DNA from: DATBSK01 sp964501785
GTDB taxonomy: Bacteria; Actinomycetota; Acidimicrobiia; IMCC26256; PALSA-555
Reading direction: 5' to 3'
NCBI GenBank assembly: GCA_964501785.1
Contig: CAZCUD010000002.1
Span: 333,267-397,266, forward strand
DNA length: 64,000 nt
Shown here: positions 16,699 through 24,975 of the stretch, in pieces
Numbering within the stretch: the first letter of the stretch is position 1
Layout: every line of letters starts with the position of its first letter
Notes under the pieces: generated by a model
The model's database searches: none
The model's input: the letters and a program-made list of their open reading frames with translations, nothing else
Told to the model about the DNA's origin: nothing
Made by a program: the position numbers and the translations under genes

Positions 16699-17214
16699 TC
16701 AGCCGGCCTTCGAGTAGTTCTCGAGCCGAGGTTCCGCGGCCTGCGCCACCGCGATCGCCTGCTCGGGGAACGCCGCCTCGGCCGAGTCGGGCTGATCGAT
16801 CCGGAAGCGCCCGACGACCTTCCCGACGCGCACCGTGACCTGGTCGGTGCCGATGAGGAAGGCCTGGAACGCCTCGTCGCCGACGGACGGCAGCTCCGAG
16901 AACGACGCCGCGAGCTCCTGCGCCGTCTGTGCATCGCGAGCGAAGATCTTCTTGGCCTGCTCGACGGTCTTCGAACGCTTCACCAGCACCTGCACGAGGA
17001 TGTCGGGCACCTCGGCAGTCGAGGGCTTCCTGAACTGGCAGTAGTCGCCCTGGAGCACCGTCCCCTTGGCGAAGGGCTGCTCGAAGATCGTCTCGAGCTC
17101 TTCTTGGGCGAGGACCGCGCAGCCGTTCAGGATCTTGGCGCCGGCCGGTGGGGCCGCGAACGAGACCGCGAGCGCACCGAGCGCGACGAGACCAGCGAGG
17201 CGACGCAGCGACAT
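16699..17214 (-). CDS. Small secreted protein, DUF3558-like
   Basis: A 171-residue exported protein. ATG 17214 is preceded directly by GAGGAG and gives a clear signal peptide (MSLRRLAGLVALGALAVSFA, cleavage near PPAGA). The mature part has two Cys (LNGCAVL and GDYCQF) and a helical-beta pattern; no lipobox Cys is present. The spacing of the two Cys with an acidic helix between resembles the DUF3558 lipoprotein group of actinobacteria, but this is a weak match. Divergent from the small gene at 17381. Function unknown. Confidence 0.7.
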   Translation of the reverse strand: MSLRRLAGLVALGALAVSFAAPPAGAKILNGCAVLAQEELETIFEQPFAKGTVLQGDYCQFRKPSTAEVPDILVQVLVKRSKTVEQAKKIFARDAQTAQELAASFSELPSVGDEAFQAFLIGTDQVTVRVGKVVGRFRIDQPDSAEAAFPEQAIAVAQAAEPRLENYSKAG

Positions 17215-17380
17215 CTCCTCGACGGTAGCCGCCGGGTTCCCTGGTGCCGCCGCGGCGACGAAGCGTGCACACGTCGACACCGCCGGGGCCTCACCGGTCG
17301 AGCCCCGCACCCTGGTCGATGCCGCGCGCCCACCACCCGTATGCTCCAGTCGCCCGTCACGCCGACGAGGAGACGACACC

Positions 17381-17656
17381 GTGGCCGCGACGACCCAGGC
17401 GAGGGCAGGGAGCGGCGCAACGCTGCTCTGCGAGTTCGACGGGCGCGTGCTCGAGCTGTGGCAGAGCCCGAGCCAGCGGTTCCTCGCCGAGCGGCTCGTC
17501 CTCCAGAAGCGCAAGGACGAGAAGGACGGTGGCGTGACGTTGCTGATCGTCCCTCAGGGCGCCGCGCGTATGGAGCTCTACTTCGAGCCGGACCAGGTCG
17601 CTGACATGGAAGCCCTCGTTGCCGCGCTGACGAGCGCGGGCATGCAGGCCGGCTGA
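17381..17656 (+). CDS. Small PH-like (DUF4429-type) domain protein, copy 1
   Basis: A 91-residue protein from GTG 17381, preceded by GAGGAGA. It contains one small domain starting LLCEFDGRVLELWQSP and ending in a short acidic helix (QVADMEALVAALTSAG). The strand order (F-D-G-R-V-L-x-L, a basic loop, two strands, a C-terminal helix) resembles the PH-like DUF4429 domain. A likely -10 (TATGCT, 17340-17345) lies upstream. It is paralogous to the next gene. Cytoplasmic, function unknown. Confidence 0.7.
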   Translation: MAATTQARAGSGATLLCEFDGRVLELWQSPSQRFLAERLVLQKRKDEKDGGVTLLIVPQGAARMELYFEPDQVADMEALVAALTSAGMQAG

Positions 17657-17687
17657 CCACCCTCTCTCGGAACCTCTGGAGGCGGGC

Positions 17688-17966
17688 ATGGCGGAGCACG
17701 CACGGGTCCGATTGGAGTACGCGCAGGCGCTCCTCGACTTCGACGGGCGCGTCCTGGAGGTCTTCGCCCACGACGGGTCGAAGCGCGTCCCGCTGAGCGA
17801 CCTCTCCTTCGGTCGCGGCGAGCCCGAACGGCGCAAGGGCCGCGTCATGCTGACGTTCAGCGCGTTCGGTGGGTTGCAGTCGTCGCTCGTCGTCGAGGCT
17901 GACGAGGTCGACGCGGTCGATGCGTTCCTCGCAGAGCTGGAGGCAGCCGGCGCGACCCGCGAGTGA
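17688..17966 (+). CDS. Small PH-like (DUF4429-type) domain protein, copy 2
   Basis: A 92-residue paralogue of the preceding protein: LLDFDGRVLEVFAHDG corresponds to LLCEFDGRVLELWQSP, and both end in an acidic helix (EVDAVDAFLAELEAAG). ATG 17688 follows TGGAGGCGGGC. The 31-bp gap and shared strand suggest a tandem duplication expressed as one transcript. The tRNA-Cys gene follows on the other strand. Function unknown; two diverged copies may form a heterodimer. Confidence 0.72.
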   Translation: MAEHARVRLEYAQALLDFDGRVLEVFAHDGSKRVPLSDLSFGRGEPERRKGRVMLTFSAFGGLQSSLVVEADEVDAVDAFLAELEAAGATRE

Positions 17967-17992
17967 CCGCTCGACCCGGGCACACCGATGCC

Positions 17993-18067
17993 TGGAGGCG
18001 GCGGCGGGAATCGAACCCGCGTCCAGGGTTTTGCAGACCCTTGCCTGAGCCACTCGGCTACGCCGCC
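17993..18067 (-). tRNA. tRNA-Cys (anticodon GCA)
   Basis: On the minus strand the acceptor stem GGCGGCG pairs with CGCCGCC, followed by discriminator T and an encoded CCA (plus-strand TGG at 17993-17995). The anticodon arm is AGGGT-CTGCAAA-ACCCT, with anticodon GCA (plus-strand TGC at 18032-18034). The T-arm is CGGGTTCGAATCCCG. The structure is complete and the length is normal. No integrated element is visible at its 3' end. Confidence 0.97.
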
Positions 18068-18222
18068 GCACGCGCGCCCGAGGCGCGCGAGGGACGAGGT
18101 TACCGCCGGTAGGCGGCTCGAAGCCCTAGCGAACCATGTCGCGGGTTCCGAGCCGCGCGCAGCGGAGGTCCCGCCACACGATGCCGGCGATGGTCGCGAC
18201 GGCCGTGGCGTATGGTCACGGC

Positions 18223-20235
18223 GTGACGGGGGGGAACGTCGCGACGCGGGTCGTCGCGGCGTGTTTGACGTTGACGGGGATGCTGCTCGCCGGGCTGGCG
18301 ATGCCGGGCGGAGCCGGCCAGGTCGACCGACGCGTGGTCAACCGCGGTGGGGGCGCCGAGTGCGTCTGGCCCATGTGGGGACGCGACGTCGCGCGCTCGT
18401 TCGCGACGCCGTGCTCCGGGCTCACTCCCGAGACCGCGAAGGACCTCCGTCGGATCTGGTTCTTCAACACCCACGACGTCGTCACCGCGACGCCCGCGGT
18501 CGTCGGCGACTCCGTCTACGTCGGCGACTGGTCGGGCCGCTTCTACGCCCTCGACGCAAGTGACGGTGAGCAGCGCTGGATGCGCAAGACCAAGGTGCAT
18601 CGCAACGTGTACGCCGGACAGATCGTCTCGTCGGCTGCCGTGGTGACGATCGCCGGCACCGAGACCGTGTACTTCGGGGGCGGCAAGACGCTCTACGCGC
18701 TGCGCGCGTCCGACGGGTCGGTGCGCTGGAAGCACGAGCTGCGCCCCCGGGGCGGTCCCGATGATCCGACCGAGATCGAGAGCTCCCCGCTGATCGTCGA
18801 CGGCCCCGACGGCGACCCGATCGTCGTGGTCGGCTGGGACGTCCACAACTCGACCGACGGCGAGCCCGCGGGCGTCTTCGCGCTCGACGCCGCCACCGGT
18901 GACGAGGTGTGGACGACGATCCTCGCGCCGACCGAGGAAGGGCCGAACGGCGAGCCCGCGACCGGTCCGGGGTGCGCCGACGTGTGGTCGTCGCCCACGG
19001 CCGACGAGGAGCGGCGGCTCGTCTTCGTGGGCACCGGCAACTGCGTGACCAGCCCCGAGGGGTACGGCCGCTTCGCCGAAGCCGTGGTCGCGATGGACCT
19101 GGACACCGGTGCGGTGCAGTGGAGCTTCCAACCGCACGAGCCCAACCGCGACGATCTGGACTTCGCCGGAGCGCCGAACCTGTTCGAGTCGGACGGACGC
19201 GCGCTCGTCGGGCTCGGCGGCAAGGACGGCACCTACTACGCACTCGACCGCGAGACCGGCGCGCTCGTGTGGACCACGCCGGTCGTCGGGCCTGGGCTCA
19301 CGAACCCCGGCAGCAACTTCTCGACTGGTGGGTTCATCGGTCCGACCGGCGTCGCCGACGGCATCATCACCGGCGGCACCGCCATCGGAGAGGACCCGTA
19401 CCTGCACGCGCTCGACACCACGACGGGCGCGATCCGCTGGCAGCAGCCGATCGCCTCGGCGACCTACGGCGCGCCGGGGATCGCGTCGGCGAGCCCCGGG
19501 GAAGGCGTCGTCGTGATCGGCGGGACCGACTTCACGGTGCGCGCCCTCGATCTGTCGACGGGCACGGTGCTCTGGTCCGACGAGGTGTACGGCGCGGTGT
19601 CGGGCGGGCCCGCGATCATCGGCGACGACGTCTACGCGGTGGCAGGCATCCGAGAGCCGGGGCTGTCGAACCGATCGCTCACGAGCGGCGTGTATCGCTA
19701 CTCGCTCTCGGGCAAGCCGCTGAAGAGCGCGACGACACCGCCGACCGCGGGCGACGATGCGCCGGACGAGCGGCCGCAGGCCCCGACGACGCCGCAGGCG
19801 TGCGTCGAGACGCCGTGCGCCGTGCAGTTCAACCTCGTCGAGCCGCCCGCCGGACTCGACCCGAGCATGCAGCTGCTGGTGAACCTCGACCCATGGCGCG
19901 TGGTCGTGAAGACCGAGGGCCTCGGTGATCCGGCCGCCTGGCTGCGCCCGGGCAGCGTGGCCCAGCAAGAGGGTGCGACGCGCTTCGGCGTGTTCATCTC
20001 CGAGCGCGACGACAACCCCCAGGGTGGGCTGCTCTGCGTGCTCGACGAGTCCGGGTCGTGCACGTCCCGCAAGATCCCCCGCCAAGGCGGCACCTACAGC
20101 CGCATCAGCATCCTCGCCATCACCGATTCGGACGAGCTGCCCTCGCCCGCCGTCGGCGTCGACCGCCTCGTCGTGACCCGATCGTTCGATCCCCCACTCG
20201 CGCCGGTCGTGAAGTCCAAGGAGAAGCAGCAATGA
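18223..20235 (+). CDS. Secreted PQQ-like beta-propeller protein
   Basis: A 670-residue exported protein. GTG 18223 gives a signal peptide (RVVAACLTLTGMLLAGLAM, cleavage near GGAGQ); the in-frame ATG at 18136 would put 29 charged residues ahead of it. The body has repeated propeller blades with the PQQ-type signature YALDxxTGxxxW: FYALDASDGEQRWM, LYALRASDGSVRWK, VFALDAATGDEVWT, YYALDRETGALVWT, LHALDTTTGAIRWQ, VRALDLSTGTVLWS. A Pro-rich linker near residue 510 leads to a C-terminal domain with paired Cys. It could be a PQQ dehydrogenase-like or a non-enzymatic binding propeller. Its stop overlaps the next ATG (ATGA). Confidence 0.82.
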   Translation: MTGGNVATRVVAACLTLTGMLLAGLAMPGGAGQVDRRVVNRGGGAECVWPMWGRDVARSFATPCSGLTPETAKDLRRIWFFNTHDVVTATPAVVGDSVYVGDWSGRFYALDASDGEQRWMRKTKVHRNVYAGQIVSSAAVVTIAGTETVYFGGGKTLYALRASDGSVRWKHELRPRGGPDDPTEIESSPLIVDGPDGDPIVVVGWDVHNSTDGEPAGVFALDAATGDEVWTTILAPTEEGPNGEPATGPGCADVWSSPTADEERRLVFVGTGNCVTSPEGYGRFAEAVVAMDLDTGAVQWSFQPHEPNRDDLDFAGAPNLFESDGRALVGLGGKDGTYYALDRETGALVWTTPVVGPGLTNPGSNFSTGGFIGPTGVADGIITGGTAIGEDPYLHALDTTTGAIRWQQPIASATYGAPGIASASPGEGVVVIGGTDFTVRALDLSTGTVLWSDEVYGAVSGGPAIIGDDVYAVAGIREPGLSNRSLTSGVYRYSLSGKPLKSATTPPTAGDDAPDERPQAPTTPQACVETPCAVQFNLVEPPAGLDPSMQLLVNLDPWRVVVKTEGLGDPAAWLRPGSVAQQEGATRFGVFISERDDNPQGGLLCVLDESGSCTSRKIPRQGGTYSRISILAITDSDELPSPAVGVDRLVVTRSFDPPLAPVVKSKEKQQ

Positions 20236-21386
20236 AGAAGCTCGCGCTCTTGACGGTCGTCGTCGCCGGATCGATGACGCTGGCGGCCACGCCCACGGTC
20301 GCCGGCGAGTCGTCCCAGCCGGTGATCGTCCTCAACGGTCAGGGGAACGATCTCGACGCCTATTCGTCGGACCCACCGTTCGAGCACCAGACGGTGATCA
20401 CCAACCGCAACGACGACGCGAAGGGTCTCGACATCAACGCGCAGATCTGCTTCTTCCCCGACGGGCGCAGGTTCATCGCCGGGGAGGACACCGGCCAACC
20501 CGACGTCGTGCAGGGCTGGGGGATCTTCCGGATGCGCGGCAACGAGGTCGGCAAGCTCTCGGCGAAGCAGATCGGCAAGCTCCAGCCGACGTACCAGGGC
20601 TCGACCGACAACGCGGAGAACTACGGCTGCGGCATCCTCTCCGACGGACGGGTCGTCACGACAGACATCGGCAACCAGTCGGCCGGGGACGGCGACGGTC
20701 AGCTCATCGTGTGGTTCCCGCCCGTCACCAAGGGCTTCGAGACGAGCAAGGCGGGCAACACGGGCGACGTCCGGTACTGCAAGGTCAACGTCGCGATCGC
20801 GACGGCCGGCGGGATCGCCGTCGACGGGGACGACAACGTCTACGTCGCGTCCGCGCGGCCGCCGACGTCGGGCATCTGGAGGTACAGCGATCTCCCGACG
20901 TCCGACGACGCGGCCGGTGGGTGCGCTCAGCAGGACTCCACCGGGGCACCGCTCGCGGATTCGGTGACGAAGGAGCTGTTCATCGCAGCGGGCGAGAACG
21001 ACCTGGTGAGCCCCAACGCGATCGTCGGTGCACCCGACGGCAGCGCCTGGTACGTGTCGAGCGTCTTCACCGGGATCATCAACGAGTACTCACCAGACGG
21101 CACGTACGTCCGCACCGTGCTGCGCCCGCCGCCCGGCGAGGGCCCCGGACCCGAGCCCATCAGCACCGGCTCGCCGCTGGGGCTGGGCGTGGCGCCCGAC
21201 GGCACCCTCTACTTCGCCGACATCGGCCTCGTGATCTCCGACGACGGTGTCGGCCCGGGCGACGGGACCGGTGCGGTGCGCAAGATCCGGTTCGTCGACG
21301 GGGAGCCGCAACCACCCGAGACGATGGCCGACGGCCTCGCCTTCCCCGACGGCATCGGGATCTTCGTGCCGCGCCGAGCCGCATAG
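20232..21386 (+). CDS. Secreted NHL/SMP-30-like beta-propeller protein
   Basis: A 384-residue exported protein with a Sec signal peptide (MKKLALLTVVVAGSMTLA, cleavage near TVAGE). The mature part contains propeller-like units such as GIAVDGDDNVYVASARPP, PNAIVGAPDGSAWYVSS and GLGVAPDGTLYFADIG, typical of NHL/SMP-30 (gluconolactonase-like) blades, plus four scattered Cys. It overlaps the PQQ-like gene by 4 nt and precedes the ketosynthase-DUF35 gene by 11 bp, so two secreted propellers head a transcript of CoA enzymes. Substrate binding or lactone hydrolysis are possible; neither is shown. Confidence 0.75.
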   Translation: MKKLALLTVVVAGSMTLAATPTVAGESSQPVIVLNGQGNDLDAYSSDPPFEHQTVITNRNDDAKGLDINAQICFFPDGRRFIAGEDTGQPDVVQGWGIFRMRGNEVGKLSAKQIGKLQPTYQGSTDNAENYGCGILSDGRVVTTDIGNQSAGDGDGQLIVWFPPVTKGFETSKAGNTGDVRYCKVNVAIATAGGIAVDGDDNVYVASARPPTSGIWRYSDLPTSDDAAGGCAQQDSTGAPLADSVTKELFIAAGENDLVSPNAIVGAPDGSAWYVSSVFTGIINEYSPDGTYVRTVLRPPPGEGPGPEPISTGSPLGLGVAPDGTLYFADIGLVISDDGVGPGDGTGAVRKIRFVDGEPQPPETMADGLAFPDGIGIFVPRRAA

Positions 21387-21397
21387 CATCGGGGCCG

Positions 21398-22819
21398 ATG
21401 AGCCCCGCGGTGCAGGTCCTCGCGGTCGGTGCCGCCGCACCGGCCTGGCGTCTCCCCGCGGCCGAGGTCGGCGCCGCGTGGGGCCGGCGCGGCAAGGGCC
21501 AGGCGGCCGTCTGCGCCCCCGACGAGGACACGCTCACCCTCGCCGCCGAGGCGGCGAGCCGTGCGCTCGCCGTCTCCGGGCTCCAGCACGACATCGTCGA
21601 CGGCCTCTGGTGGGGGACGAGCCGCCCCCCGTTCGCCGAGGGTCCGAGCCATGCGGTCCTCGCTCGCGCCATCGGGCTGTCGCACAGCTCCGCCGGGGCG
21701 CTGTGCGCGGGCTCGCCGCACTCCGGCATGGAGGCGTTGCTCGGCGCAGCCGACGCGATCGGTGCCGGCACGGCGCGCGTCGCGCTCGTCGTGGTGTCCG
21801 ACGCGATCGTCCCCGGGGCCGGCACCGCGTTCGAAGCGCGCGCGGGTGCGGGCGCGGCGGCGATCGTGCTCGTCTCGCACGGTGGCGCGGCGTCGATCGG
21901 CGCGCGGGTCACCCGCACGCATCCCTTCCTCGATCGCTACCGGGGCGACGACGAGTCCGAGACCCGCGACCTCTACGACCCCCGTCTCTTCCGCGAAGAG
22001 GTGTTCGTACCGACGCTGCGCGAGCTCGGTGAGCAGCTCGCCGCGCTCGACGCCCGCGCGTGGTCGCTCCCCGATCCTGATGGTCGACTGGGAGCCGCCG
22101 TCGCGAAGCAGCTCGGTGTCGGGACGCCGGCCTCGGCCTCGGTGTACGCGGAGCTGGGCGACACCGGCGCCGCGGCGCCGCTGCTCGGGGCGATCGGCGC
22201 GTTGGGCGCCGCCGGCACCGTGGCGGTGGTCGGGTTCGGAGGTGGTCGCGCGACCGGCGTGGAGATCACGGCGAAGGAGCCGGTCGCGGGAGCCGCGCTC
22301 GTCACCGACGCGATCACCGGTGGTACGGCCGTCTCGTATCCCGACGTCCTCCGCGCTCGCGGCCAGCTCGTGGCCTCGGGCGAGACGGTGCAGATGGGCG
22401 TGCCACCCGAGAGCGCGCAGTTCGTCCGCGGCGCCGACGAGATGCTCGGCCTGCTCGGCGCTCGCTGCGTCGACTGCGGCACCATCAACACCCCGCCGTC
22501 GATCCACCCCCACTGCATCTCGTGCGGCAGCGCCAAGTTCGTGCTCGAGCCGTTGGCCCGTCGGGGCACGATCCACACGTTCGTCGTCAACCAGACGATG
22601 CCGGCACCGTTCGTCGCACCGCTCCCGCTTGCCGTGGTCGACCTCGAGGACGGCGCCCGCGTGATGCTCCAGGGCGTCGGCGACGGCAGCGACCTCGAGA
22701 TCGGGACCGCGGTCGAGCTCGTGTTGCGGCGTTACGCCTACGAGCGTGGCGTACCCGTCTACGGCTACAAGGTCCGCGCGGCGTCCGATGCGACGCGGGC
22801 GGAGGAGGCCCCGGCATGA
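21398..22819 (+). CDS. Ketosynthase III/HMG-CoA synthase-like domain fused to a DUF35 zinc-ribbon/OB domain
   Basis: A 473-residue fusion. Residues 1-330 have the thiolase-superfamily fold with a Cys at about 103 in GALCAGSPHSGMEAL where the nucleophile of KAS III/HMG-CoA synthases sits. Residues about 345-460 form a DUF35 module: two CxxC pairs (Cys357/360 and Cys373/376) then an OB-fold with THTFVVNQT and a final YAYERGVPVYGYKV. DUF35 proteins normally serve as separate partners of thiolases; here it is covalently attached. A possible -10 (TAGCAT, 21384-21389) precedes it. The next gene, a thiolase, starts at an ATGA overlap, so this fusion may also act on or with that enzyme. Confidence 0.8.
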   Translation: MSPAVQVLAVGAAAPAWRLPAAEVGAAWGRRGKGQAAVCAPDEDTLTLAAEAASRALAVSGLQHDIVDGLWWGTSRPPFAEGPSHAVLARAIGLSHSSAGALCAGSPHSGMEALLGAADAIGAGTARVALVVVSDAIVPGAGTAFEARAGAGAAAIVLVSHGGAASIGARVTRTHPFLDRYRGDDESETRDLYDPRLFREEVFVPTLRELGEQLAALDARAWSLPDPDGRLGAAVAKQLGVGTPASASVYAELGDTGAAAPLLGAIGALGAAGTVAVVGFGGGRATGVEITAKEPVAGAALVTDAITGGTAVSYPDVLRARGQLVASGETVQMGVPPESAQFVRGADEMLGLLGARCVDCGTINTPPSIHPHCISCGSAKFVLEPLARRGTIHTFVVNQTMPAPFVAPLPLAVVDLEDGARVMLQGVGDGSDLEIGTAVELVLRRYAYERGVPVYGYKVRAASDATRAEEAPA

Positions 22820-23994
22820 GCTGGAACCGCGTCGCCGTCGTGGGCGGCGGGCTGATCAAGTTCGGCGAGCTGTTCGAGCAGAGCTACGAGCAGATGGCCG
22901 CCGGCGCCTTCGCGGCCGCGGTCGACAGCGTCGACGAGGGCTTCGAGCCGACCCAGGTCGAGGCCGCCTTCGTCGCGACCCAGCGCGGCACGCTGTGGGG
23001 CCAGGAGGGCATCGGCGGCAACACGATCCCCACGGCCATCGGTCTCGCCGGGATCCCCTGCACCCGGATCGAGAACGCGTGCCCGTCGGGCTCCGATGCG
23101 TTCCGCGTCGGCGCCATGGCCGTCGCGAGCGGCGTGCACGACGTCGTGCTCGTCATCGGCGTCGAGAAGATGCGTGACAAGTCGGCCGAAGAGGGGCTGC
23201 TCTCGCGCGCCGCGGCGGGCCATCCGATCTTCACCCGGGGCGAGACCGCACCGGTGCTGTTCGCTCCCTTCGCGACCCGGCACATGCACGAGTACGGCAC
23301 CACGCGCGAGATGCTCGCCTCGGTCGCGGTCAAGAACCACTACAACGGCGCGCGCGACCCCTACGCCCACTTCCAGAACGAGATCACCATCGACGACGTG
23401 CTGGCGTCGCCCGCGGTGTGCCAGCCGTTGCACCTGCTCGACTGCTGCCCCCAGACCGACGGCGCGGCCGCGGTGCTCCTGGTCAACGCCGAGCTCGCCG
23501 AGCGCTACACCAAGAACCCCGTGTACGTGGCCGGCTTCGGCGTCGCCACCGACCACCCCTACCTGCACGAGAAGTCGACGTTCACCTCGCTCAAGGCGAC
23601 CGGCATGGCCGCCGAGCGCGCGTACGACATGGCCGGCATCGAGCCGTCGCTCGTCGACTGCGCCGAGGTGCACGACTGCTTCACGATCACGGAGATCCTC
23701 GACATCGAGGACCTCGGCTTCGTCGACAAGGGCAAGGGCGGCGTCGCCTCGCTCGACGGAGAGACCTCGCTCACCGGTCGCATCCCGATCAACACGTCGG
23801 GGGGGCTGCTGGCGAAAGGCCACCCGATCGGCGCCACCGGGATCGCGCAGCTCGTGGAGTGCTGGTGGCAGCTGCGCGGCGACGCCGGCGATCGTCAGGT
23901 CGAGACGCGCAACGGCTACGCGCTCCAGCACAACGTCGGCGGTCGCGGCTCGGGCGTGTCGGTCGTCAACATCTTGACGACGAACAAGTCCTGA
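22816..23994 (+). CDS. SCPx-type thiolase
   Basis: A 392-residue thiolase with all catalytic elements: acyl-accepting Cys89 in ENACPSGSDAF, His286 in EVHDCFTITE, and His336 in AKGHPIGATG preceded by NTSGGLL. It belongs to the sterol-carrier/lipid-transfer thiolase branch (short insertions, HMHEYGTTREMLA). Unlike the Ltp2-like protein at 3938 it retains the GHP box, so it should cleave beta-ketoacyl-CoA with free CoA. The ATG overlaps the stop of the KS-DUF35 fusion. The enoyl-CoA hydratase follows after 13 bp. Confidence 0.92.
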   Translation: MSWNRVAVVGGGLIKFGELFEQSYEQMAAGAFAAAVDSVDEGFEPTQVEAAFVATQRGTLWGQEGIGGNTIPTAIGLAGIPCTRIENACPSGSDAFRVGAMAVASGVHDVVLVIGVEKMRDKSAEEGLLSRAAAGHPIFTRGETAPVLFAPFATRHMHEYGTTREMLASVAVKNHYNGARDPYAHFQNEITIDDVLASPAVCQPLHLLDCCPQTDGAAAVLLVNAELAERYTKNPVYVAGFGVATDHPYLHEKSTFTSLKATGMAAERAYDMAGIEPSLVDCAEVHDCFTITEILDIEDLGFVDKGKGGVASLDGETSLTGRIPINTSGGLLAKGHPIGATGIAQLVECWWQLRGDAGDRQVETRNGYALQHNVGGRGSGVSVVNILTTNKS

Positions 23995-24007
23995 GCAGGA
24001 GCACGCC

Positions 24008-24802
24008 GTGATCAAGTACGAGGTCGGCGCCGATCACGTCGGGCGCATCACGCTCGACCGCCCGGACGCCAAGAACGCGCTCACGATCGAGATGCGCGAC
24101 GCGATCGTCGACTCGGTGCGCGACGCCCGCGATGACCCCGACGTCCGTGCGCTGCTGGTCACCGGCACGGGCGACGCCTTCTGCGCGGGGATGGACCTCT
24201 CGGCGTCGACGGTCGCCAAGGCCTCGGAGCCCGGCTACCAGACACGCAGCACGTCGGAGGCGCTGCGCGTCGGCGTCCAGGCGTTCATCCGCGAGCTCTG
24301 GGAGCTCGACAAGCCGACGGTCGCCGCGGTCAACGGCGCGGCAGTCGGCCCCGGCGCCCACCTCGCGCTCGCCTGCGACTTCGTGCTGGTGCACGACGCC
24401 ACGCGCTTCATGTGGTCGTTCGCCAAGTGGGGCCTCGTCGTCGACGCCGGCGGTGCGTACCTGCTCCCCCGGCTCGTCGGCCTGCCTCGCGCCAAGGCGA
24501 TGGTCATGCTCGGGGAGGGCGCGACCGGGCAGGAGGCCGTCGACCTCGGGCTCGCGTACCGCTGCGTCGCGCCCGACGAGCTCGCCGGCGTGGCGTCCGA
24601 GCTCGCGGCCCGGCTCGCTGCCGGGCCGACCCGATCGCTCGGGCTCTCGAAGCGCCTCCTCAACGAGACGTTCGAGACCGATCTCGCGCACAGCCTCGAG
24701 CTCGAGGGCGCGTACCAGTCGCTCGCCGCGACCTCCTCCGATCTCGCCGAGGGCATGGCCGCCTTCCGTGATCGGCGCGACCCCAACTTCTCCGGCACCT
24801 GA
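24008..24802 (+). CDS. Enoyl-CoA hydratase/isomerase (crotonase family)
   Basis: A 264-residue crotonase-fold protein from GTG 24008. Typical landmarks: RITLDRPDAKNALT, the oxyanion-hole segment GDAFCAGMDLS, VAAVNGAAVGPGAHLALACDF, and WGLVVDAGGAYLLPRLVG. The first catalytic Glu of hydratases (after GxG in the second oxyanion loop) appears as His/Leu, and the second position holds Asp in VVDAGG, so isomerase or another crotonase activity is as likely as simple hydration. It is the last gene of the propeller-thiolase operon and is followed by a strong hairpin. Confidence 0.87.
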   Translation: MIKYEVGADHVGRITLDRPDAKNALTIEMRDAIVDSVRDARDDPDVRALLVTGTGDAFCAGMDLSASTVAKASEPGYQTRSTSEALRVGVQAFIRELWELDKPTVAAVNGAAVGPGAHLALACDFVLVHDATRFMWSFAKWGLVVDAGGAYLLPRLVGLPRAKAMVMLGEGATGQEAVDLGLAYRCVAPDELAGVASELAARLAAGPTRSLGLSKRLLNETFETDLAHSLELEGAYQSLAATSSDLAEGMAAFRDRRDPNFSGT

Positions 24803-24842
24803 GCGTCCCTCGCACCCGCCGCCGCGTCCCCCCTTCTCCGGC

Positions 24843-24889
24843 GCGTCGGAAGACTCAGCGACACTCCGTGTCGCTGAGCGTTCCGACGC
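24843..24889 (+). terminator. Long two-part hairpin after the enoyl-CoA hydratase gene
   Basis: CTCAGCGACAC (24854-24864) pairs with GTGTCGCTGAG (24868-24878) around a 3-nt loop. After a 2/2 internal loop, GCGTCGGAA (24843-24851) pairs with TTCCGACGC (24881-24889): 20 paired bases in all. It starts 40 bp past the stop at 24802 and ends just before operator B. No T-run follows, as is common for high-GC terminators. Confidence 0.7.
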
Positions 24890-24899
24890 CGCAGGTGGG

Positions 24900-24921
24900 T
24901 AGTGTCTGACGTCGACGTCAG
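24900..24921 (+). promoter_or_regulatory. Operator B with candidate -10, promoter of the SDR/acyl-CoA dehydrogenase operon
   Basis: TAGTGT (24900-24905) fits a -10 hexamer. It is directly followed by CTGAC-GTCGAC-GTCAG (24906-24921), a perfect 16-bp palindrome of the TGAC-N6-GTCA type (TGAC 24907-24910, GTCA 24917-24920). The overlap with the expected transcription start implies repression. The first gene starts at 24976, leaving a leader of about 55 nt. Confidence 0.6.
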
Positions 24922-24975
24922 GTAGCGGACGCGGGACCGAGGTGGTTGCACCCGGCCCGCAGTGAGCGAGGAACG

